Source: an uncultured Clostridia bacterium (GTDB lineage Bacteria > Bacillota > Clostridia > TANB77 > CAG-508). From it: 64,000 nt of DNA. Under the pieces are notes generated by a model. That model was not told the origin of the DNA. It searched no databases and saw only the letters and a list, made by a program, of their open reading frames with translations. This document shows, piece after piece, positions 58,274-64,000 of this stretch. Numbering within the stretch: position 1 is the first letter of the stretch; each line of letters begins with the position of its first letter. The DNA lies in assembly GCA_947601495.1 (NCBI GenBank), contig CANQGE010000001.1:95731-159730 (forward strand), read 5' to 3'. A program made the translations under genes and the position numbers.

Positions 58274-60131
58274 GATATGTAGGTATAATTTCTTTCATAA
58301 CAGATTTTGTATCTTTTAAATCTGCATTTTCTTTATTTAATAAATCATTTAATTTTTCTAATTTTTTCTCAATATCATCCATTGTTATGTCCATTGGCTC
58401 TGCAACAAAAATTTTGTCGTGAGCTGTTTTTTGAAGTCCTTCTTCCCCCATTAAAAGCTCTTCATATAATTTCTCTCCAGGTCTTAATCCTGTTATTTTA
58501 ATTTCGATGTCTTCATTTGGAACATATCCTGAAAGCTTTATTAAACTTACTGCTAGATCATAAATTTTTACTGGCTCTCCCATATCTAGAACGAATATTT
58601 CTCCACCATTAGCATATGTAATTGCTTGAAGTATTAATTCTACTGCTTCTGGAATAGTCATAAAAAATCTAGTTATTTCTTTATGTGTAACAGTAACTGG
58701 TCCACCATCCATAATTTGTTTTTTAAATAGCGGAACAACAGAGCCATTACTTCCTAAAACATTTCCAAAGCGAACAGCTACAAATTCTGTTTCACTTACT
58801 TTGTTTTTAGCTTGAACTATCATTTCACACATTCTCTTTGTAGCTCCCATTATGTTTGTTGGGTTTACAGCTTTATCTGTTGAAATTAAAATAAATCTTT
58901 TTACTTTAAACTTGTCTGCTACATTTGTAACATTATATGTTCCAAAAATATTGTTTTTAATTGCCTCTAATGGACTATTTTCCATTAAAGGAACATGTTT
59001 ATGTGCTGCTGCATGAAATACCAAATAAGGATTATACTTTTCAAAAACTTCTTCTAATCTTTTTTTATCTCGAACACTTGCTATAATTGCATCTATTTTT
59101 GCTTTAGGATGTTTTGTTTTTAGTTCAATTTCTATATCGTATAAGCTATTTTCATAAATATCTAACATTACTAGTTTTTCTGGCTTATATTTTATTATTT
59201 GTCTACAAAGTTCTGAACCAATTGATCCACCAGCTCCTGTAACTAATATGGTTTTATCTTTTATTAAATTTTCTATGTTGTTATTATCTAGTTTTACAGG
59301 ATCTCTTCCCAAAATATCCTCTATTTCAACATCTCTTAAGTTTTCAAATAATTTTTTATTTCTAATTATTTCTTTCATTCCAGGCAAAATTCTAACTTTT
59401 GCTCTTGTTTGCTGACATATATTTAATATTTGTTTTTTATTTTCATTATCTATATTTGCAATAGAAAAGAAAATTAAATCTATTTTATTTTCCTCGCAAA
59501 TTCTAACAATATCATTTCTGTTTCCAATTATTTTAACGCCAGAAATGCTGTAATTTAGCCTTTTAGGGTTATCGTCTATTATTCCAACAATATTGTAAAT
59601 TTCTTTCATGTTTGAATGAACTGTTTTTATAATTTCATGAGCTGCATTTCCAGCTCCAATTATAAGTAAATTTTTTTGAACTTCTTTATTTACTCTAGCA
59701 TTTTTATTAAAAATATCATTTACTAAAATATATCTTAAAACTACTCTATAAGAAACCATTAAAATAGCAATAAAAATTCCAGCTAAAATAATAAGTCTTG
59801 TAGTTTCCAACATAAAAACGTTAAAAACTTTTCTTACAATGGCTATAATAAATGAAGATATAATGCACAAAATAAAATAAATTAAATAATCTTTTCCATC
59901 TTCATATCTTATTAAATTTTTATATCTTCTCGTTATTTGAAATACAAATTGATAAACAATTGCTGAAACTATTAAAGTATTCAAAAATCTTTTAGTATAG
60001 TATGCATCTAATAAAAGAGAACCATTATTTATAAGTACTATTCCTGAATAGTATGCGAAGGCTATACACAATATATCTAAAAAAACTAAAATTATATTTC
60101 TAAATTTACTAAGCTTTTTAATTTTATCCAA
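58254..60131 (-). CDS. CapD/PglF-like nucleotide-sugar 4,6-dehydratase
   Basis: Four N-terminal TM; KTILVTGAGGSIGSELCRQI, HAAAHKHVPLMENSPLEAIKNN, STDKAVNPTNIMGATKR. Confidence 0.94.
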   Translation of the reverse strand: MDKIKKLSKFRNIILVFLDILCIAFAYYSGIVLINNGSLLLDAYYTKRFLNTLIVSAIVYQFVFQITRRYKNLIRYEDGKDYLIYFILCIISSFIIAIVRKVFNVFMLETTRLIILAGIFIAILMVSYRVVLRYILVNDIFNKNARVNKEVQKNLLIIGAGNAAHEIIKTVHSNMKEIYNIVGIIDDNPKRLNYSISGVKIIGNRNDIVRICEENKIDLIFFSIANIDNENKKQILNICQQTRAKVRILPGMKEIIRNKKLFENLRDVEIEDILGRDPVKLDNNNIENLIKDKTILVTGAGGSIGSELCRQIIKYKPEKLVMLDIYENSLYDIEIELKTKHPKAKIDAIIASVRDKKRLEEVFEKYNPYLVFHAAAHKHVPLMENSPLEAIKNNIFGTYNVTNVADKFKVKRFILISTDKAVNPTNIMGATKRMCEMIVQAKNKVSETEFVAVRFGNVLGSNGSVVPLFKKQIMDGGPVTVTHKEITRFFMTIPEAVELILQAITYANGGEIFVLDMGEPVKIYDLAVSLIKLSGYVPNEDIEIKITGLRPGEKLYEELLMGEEGLQKTAHDKIFVAEPMDITMDDIEKKLEKLNDLLNKENADLKDTKSVMKEIIPTYHEENKK

Positions 60132-60246
60132 TTCTTATACCTCTTTTTAACCTATTAAATCTTTCATATTTTATCATTTTCTTTCACTTTCTTCAAGTTA
60201 ATATAGTGATTTTACACAAAAAATTCACGAAACTTTTTTGCATTAT

Positions 60247-60279
60247 AAAAAAGCTAGAAATTATATTTCTAGCTTTTTA
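60247..60279. terminator. Bidirectional intrinsic terminator
   Basis: AAAAAAGCTAGAAAT-at-ATTTCTAGCTTTTT. Confidence 0.8.
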
Positions 60280-60359
60280 TATATTAACTTTATTTTTAAC
60301 TTTTTAAAACAAATTAAAATAATCTTGTCTACTATGTAAATATTATTTTATATAGTTCT

Positions 60360-60608
60360 TCATTTGTATCCATATTTTTTCCTCATTCTTTTAAAAACTA
60401 TATCTCCATCAGTAACTTCGCCTTTTTTTATTTGTTCTTCTCCCTTTTTCAATTTTGATATAAATTTAGATTCAATAACTCTTTTATAATCATCTATATT
60501 CATTATAACAACATCAGATTTATTTTTTCTTTTCACTACAATTGTATCATTAATTTCATCTTCGTCTAAAGTTTTTTCTATTTCTGCAACTGTTATTTCT
60601 CTTTGCAT
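60360..60608 (-). CDS. Phd/YefM-like antitoxin-type protein (82 aa)
   Basis: ITVAEIEKTLDEDEINDTIVVKRKNKSDVVIMNIDDYKRVIES; RBS AGGAGGT upstream. Confidence 0.6.
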   Translation of the reverse strand: MQREITVAEIEKTLDEDEINDTIVVKRKNKSDVVIMNIDDYKRVIESKFISKLKKGEEQIKKGEVTDGDIVFKRMRKKYGYK

Positions 60609-60691
60609 GCCAATAACCTCCTTGCTCAGTTAATTTGTTATTATTATATCACTTTTTTTTTAAATAATCCATTTATTAAAAAATTTTCTAT

Positions 60692-60730
60692 AAAAAAATC
60701 CTAAATTATTAAGTAATTTAGGATTTAAAA
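60692..60730 (-). terminator. Intrinsic terminator downstream of rfbB
   Basis: AAATCCTAAATTA-ttaag-TAATTTAGGATTT, T-run on the minus strand. Confidence 0.85.
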
Positions 60731-60735
60731 ATTTT

Positions 60736-61707
60736 CTATTTAATTAAATATTCTGGATGTGCTAAATACCAATCAATTGTTTTAACAATTCCATCTTTAA
60801 ACATTGTTTTTGGTTCCCAACCAAATTCATTTTTTAATTTAGTAGGATCTATTGCATATCTGTAATCATGACCCTTTCTATCTTCTACATAAGAAATTAA
60901 AGATTCTGGTTTTCCAAGTCTTTCCAATATTAGTTTTACAATTTCTATATTTCTTTTTTCATTATGTCCACCAATGTTATATCTTTCACCTTTTTTGCCT
61001 TTATGTAAAATTATATCAATAGCTTCACAATGATCTTCTACATAAAGCCAGTCTCTAATATTTTGTCCTTTTCCATATACAGGTAGTTTTTCATCTTTTA
61101 ATGCCATAGAAATCATATGTGGTATTAATTTTTCATGATGTTGATATGGACCATAATTGTTTGAACAATTTGTTACACTTACATTCATTTTGTATGTTTC
61201 GCTATAAGCTAAAGCAACTAAATCTGATGAAGCCTTTGATGCTGAATATGGGCTATTTGGTTTAATAGGAGAAGTTTCTGTAAAATATCCAGTTTCTCCA
61301 AGTGTTCCATAAACTTCATCTGTTGAAACATGAACAAATTTATTTGGGCTTCCTTCTCCCCAAAATTGTTTTGCAGCTTCTAAAAGTGTATGTGTTCCAA
61401 TTACATTTGTGTGTGTAAATATAAAAGGATTTTTAATGCTGTTATCAACATGTGATTCTGCTGCAAAATGAACTATTGCGTCTATATTATATTTTTTGTA
61501 TGTTTCCATAACAAAATCGAAATCGCATATATCACCTTTTACAAAAGTAATTTTATCTTTTATTCCATCTAAATTGTGCAAGTTTCCTGCATAAGTTAAT
61601 TTATCATATACAATTATATTATATTTTCCTTCATATTTTTTAACCATTAACTCTGCAAAATTTGCACCTATAAAACCTGCTGCACCTGTAACTAAAATAT
61701 TTTTCAT
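60736..61707 (-). CDS. rfbB: dTDP-glucose 4,6-dehydratase
   Basis: NILVTGAAGFIGANFAELMV, HFAAESHVDNSI, VSTDEVYGTLGETGYF, YSASKASSDLV, NNYGPYQHHEKLIPHMI. Confidence 0.95.
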   Translation of the reverse strand: MKNILVTGAAGFIGANFAELMVKKYEGKYNIIVYDKLTYAGNLHNLDGIKDKITFVKGDICDFDFVMETYKKYNIDAIVHFAAESHVDNSIKNPFIFTHTNVIGTHTLLEAAKQFWGEGSPNKFVHVSTDEVYGTLGETGYFTETSPIKPNSPYSASKASSDLVALAYSETYKMNVSVTNCSNNYGPYQHHEKLIPHMISMALKDEKLPVYGKGQNIRDWLYVEDHCEAIDIILHKGKKGERYNIGGHNEKRNIEIVKLILERLGKPESLISYVEDRKGHDYRYAIDPTKLKNEFGWEPKTMFKDGIVKTIDWYLAHPEYLIK

Positions 61708-61734
61708 TTTTTCCTCCTAATATTTGCTTAAAAT

Positions 61735-62511
61735 TTAATTATTTATTTTTTTATTTATATAGTCCATAGCCATAGTATTTATTTCATTTAATTTTTCTCT
61801 TGTATATTCGTCTTTTGCATCTATTTTTTCAATTACTTTTCTTATATAATCTTTTTCTTTAACAAGTTTCAAAGTTTCAATAAAATTTAAATCATATATA
61901 TAAGAAATTATTACTACTAAAAAGTCTATATTTGATTTTATGTTTTCATATAGTAATAATTGCTGTTTTGAAAAATCATTAAAATATTCTGGACTTATAA
62001 TTTCTTTGGAAACATCATTTGTTTTTATATGAACACAATCTTCTAATTTATTTTCCAAAAGCACTCTATAAATATCTAATTTATCTGCATCTCTAATTAT
62101 TTTACTATGCAATAATTCTTGCTTAGATAGTCCTTCTTCAATTTTGATAGTGTTATGATTTTTAATGGCTTTATAAATTATGCTATCATATTTTTCATCT
62201 TCTACAAATTTTCTAATTAAATTGTTTTCAAACAATATTTCTACAGCTTTTTCAGCATGATTAATGCTATCTTTATCTGCAAAAGTTCCATATATTCTAA
62301 GCTGTTCAAATCTTCCAATATCATGAAGAAGTCCTATTAGTTCTGCTAAATTTTGTTCTTCTTGAGATAAGTTCAAAAATTTAGCAATTTGCTTTGCATT
62401 TTCAGAAACATGATTTATGTGTACAATCTTTAATTTAACTCTTGAATCTGATGTATCATAATTAGAAACATATTCTTTAAAATAATTTTTTGCTTTTACT
62501 ATATCTATCAT
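61735..62511 (-). CDS. HD domain phosphohydrolase
   Basis: HINHVSENAKQIA...LAELIGLLHDIGRFEQLRIYGTF...HAEKAVEIL...IIRDADKLDIYR. Confidence 0.85.
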   Translation of the reverse strand: MIDIVKAKNYFKEYVSNYDTSDSRVKLKIVHINHVSENAKQIAKFLNLSQEEQNLAELIGLLHDIGRFEQLRIYGTFADKDSINHAEKAVEILFENNLIRKFVEDEKYDSIIYKAIKNHNTIKIEEGLSKQELLHSKIIRDADKLDIYRVLLENKLEDCVHIKTNDVSKEIISPEYFNDFSKQQLLLYENIKSNIDFLVVIISYIYDLNFIETLKLVKEKDYIRKVIEKIDAKDEYTREKLNEINTMAMDYINKKINN

Positions 62512-62520
62512 TCTAACACC

Positions 62521-63105
62521 TTATTTTAAATGAGAAAATAAATCTGTTTTTCTTAGTTCTGCTAAAGTTGGCCATTTGCCATCTTTTTCAGAAGTTAAAT
62601 ATTCTTCTGGTTTCATTCCTGGAACTTCTGGCCATACAATTCCTATTTCTGGATCATTCCATTTTAATCCACCTTCTGCTGAATGATTATATACATCATC
62701 ACATTTATAGCTAAATTCAGCTTCTTCTGAAAGAACTAAAAATCCATGAGCAAATCCTCTAGGAATCATAAACATTTTCTTGTTTTCTTCAGATAAAATT
62801 ACACCTTCCCATTTTCCATAAGTTTTACTTCCTGGTCTTAAATCTACTGCTACATCAAAAACTTCGCCTTTTATACATCTAACAAGTTTTGCTTGTGTAT
62901 TTTCTTTTTGAAAATGTAATCCTCTTAAAACTCCTTTTTTTGATTTTGATTGATTGTCTTGTACAAAATCATTTTTTATTCCGATTTCTTCAAAATCTGC
63001 TTTACTATATGTTTCCATAAAGTATCCTCTATTATCACCAAACACTGTTGGCTCAATTACATATACTCCGTCTATTGAAGTATCTTTTCTAGTAAATTTG
63101 CTCAT
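62521..63105 (-). CDS. rfbC: dTDP-4-dehydrorhamnose 3,5-epimerase
   Basis: GVYVIEPTVFGDNRGYFMETYSKADFEEIGI, FVQDNQSKSKKGVLRGLHFQ, IPRGFAHGFLVLSEEAEFSYKCDD. Confidence 0.95.
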   Translation of the reverse strand: MSKFTRKDTSIDGVYVIEPTVFGDNRGYFMETYSKADFEEIGIKNDFVQDNQSKSKKGVLRGLHFQKENTQAKLVRCIKGEVFDVAVDLRPGSKTYGKWEGVILSEENKKMFMIPRGFAHGFLVLSEEAEFSYKCDDVYNHSAEGGLKWNDPEIGIVWPEVPGMKPEEYLTSEKDGKWPTLAELRKTDLFSHLK

Positions 63106-63182
63106 TTTTTTCTCCTTTTTTTAAATTTTTCAACTATTTTATATCAAAAAAAATATTATTTTTCAAGTATATATAATTTTAA

Positions 63183-63221
63183 AAATATTAAGCTGTAAAA
63201 TAATTTACAGCTCAATATTAC
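63183..63221 (-). terminator. Intrinsic terminator downstream of rfbA
   Basis: AATATTaAGCTGTAAA-ataa-TTTACAGCTcAATATT. Confidence 0.7.
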
Positions 63222-63235
63222 ATACATTTTTAGTT

Positions 63236-64000
63236 TTAATTTGCACTAAATAAATCACTTTCGTATATTTCTTTATATTCTTTATAATCTTGTTCTGCAA
63301 TTCTCTTTAAATATTTTCCATATTCTGTTTTCTTATATTTTTCTGCTTCTGTTAATAATTCTTCTTTAGAAATCCATTCATTTCTATAAGCAATTTCTTC
63401 TAGACAAGCAATTTGTGTTCCTTGTCTTAACTCAATTGCTTTAACATAATCTGAAGCATCAGATAATCTATCTGCAGAACCTGTATCAAACCAAGCATAT
63501 CCATTTCCTAAAGGTATAACATTTAATTTTCCGTTTTCCATATATTTCTTATTTACATCTGTTATTTCTAGTTCTCCTCTAGGTGAAGGTTTAATTGATT
63601 TTGCAATTTTTACAACATCATTATCATAGAAATAAATTCCTGGAACAGCAAAATGTGATTTTGGTTCTTTTGGCTTTTCTTCAATAGATAAAGCTTTTCC
63701 AGTTTTGTCTATTTCTACAACTCCATAAGATGTTGGATCTGCGACTTGATATCCAAAAATAATTCCACCTTCTTTTAGATGGCTTGCTGCTTTTAGAACT
63801 CTTTCTACTCTTGAGCCATATATCATGTTATCTCCTAAAATTAGAGCTACATTGTCTTTTCCAATAAAATCTTCTCCAAGAATAAAAGCATCAGCTAGTC
63901 CAACTGGTTTTTCTTGAACTTTATATTCCAATTTCATTCCAAATCTAGAACCATCACCTAATAAACTTTTAAATGCTGGTAAATGAACAGGTGTTGAAAT
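63236..64000 (-). CDS. rfbA: Glucose-1-phosphate thymidylyltransferase (N-terminus beyond the right edge)
   Basis: YKVQEKPVGLADAFILGEDFIGKDNVALILGDNMIYG, YGVVEIDKTGKALSIEEKPKEPKS; frame open to 64000 (ISTPVHLPAFKSLLGDGSRFGMKLEY). Confidence 0.93.
   Translation of the reverse strand: MSTPVHLPAFKSLLGDGSRFGMKLEYKVQEKPVGLADAFILGEDFIGKDNVALILGDNMIYGSRVERVLKAASHLKEGGIIFGYQVADPTSYGVVEIDKTGKALSIEEKPKEPKSHFAVPGIYFYDNDVVKIAKSIKPSPRGELEITDVNKKYMENGKLNVIPLGNGYAWFDTGSADRLSDASDYVKAIELRQGTQIACLEEIAYRNEWISKEELLTEAEKYKKTEYGKYLKRIAEQDYKEYKEIYESDLFSAN

Noticed and set aside
1-64000. tRNA, rRNA, CRISPR or prophage content
   Set aside because: No tRNA-like cloverleaf, rRNA stretch, regular spaced repeats or phage genes recognised by eye; a tRNA scan of the full genome would still be needed for the CGG question.

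Overview
Low-GC, Firmicutes/Clostridia-like chromosomal window with almost all genes on the minus strand. Left part: uridine kinase-like protein (partial), recG, pgi, rqcH, a sortase/SpaA-type pilus locus, three tandem acetate kinases plus pta, nth, a bactofilin-like membrane protein, rpe, a PASTA Ser/Thr kinase with its PP2C phosphatase, and rlmN. Right part (about 26.3 kb to the right edge): a large surface-polysaccharide cluster (rfbA/C/B, CapD-like dehydratase, PglE/PglC-like enzymes, ATP-grasp, FemAB-like protein, many GT2s, two flippases, a Wzy-like protein, Wzm/Wzt, galE, GtrA). Main finding: four conserved genes (recG, the backbone pilin, nth, gtrA) are each split by a +1 frame change, and in all four the change falls exactly on an in-frame CGG codon. 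Skipping the C of CGGN (reading GGN) restores the expected protein. A manual scan of all other CDSs found about sixty CGG trinucleotides, none of them in frame, while CGA, CGC and CGT are used as in-frame Arg codons. This suggests CGG is not an ordinary sense codon here but a +1 frameshift or quadruplet (CGGN) site; systematic sequence error is the main alternative. Second finding: two copies of a GC-rich core of about 86-90 bp, each placed exactly at the centre of a different 37-41 bp AT-rich palindrome. A third, unrelated palindrome of about 190 bp lies inside the polysaccharide operon. No tRNA, rRNA or CRISPR array was recognised. All calls come from reading the sequence and recalled family knowledge; no searches were run.
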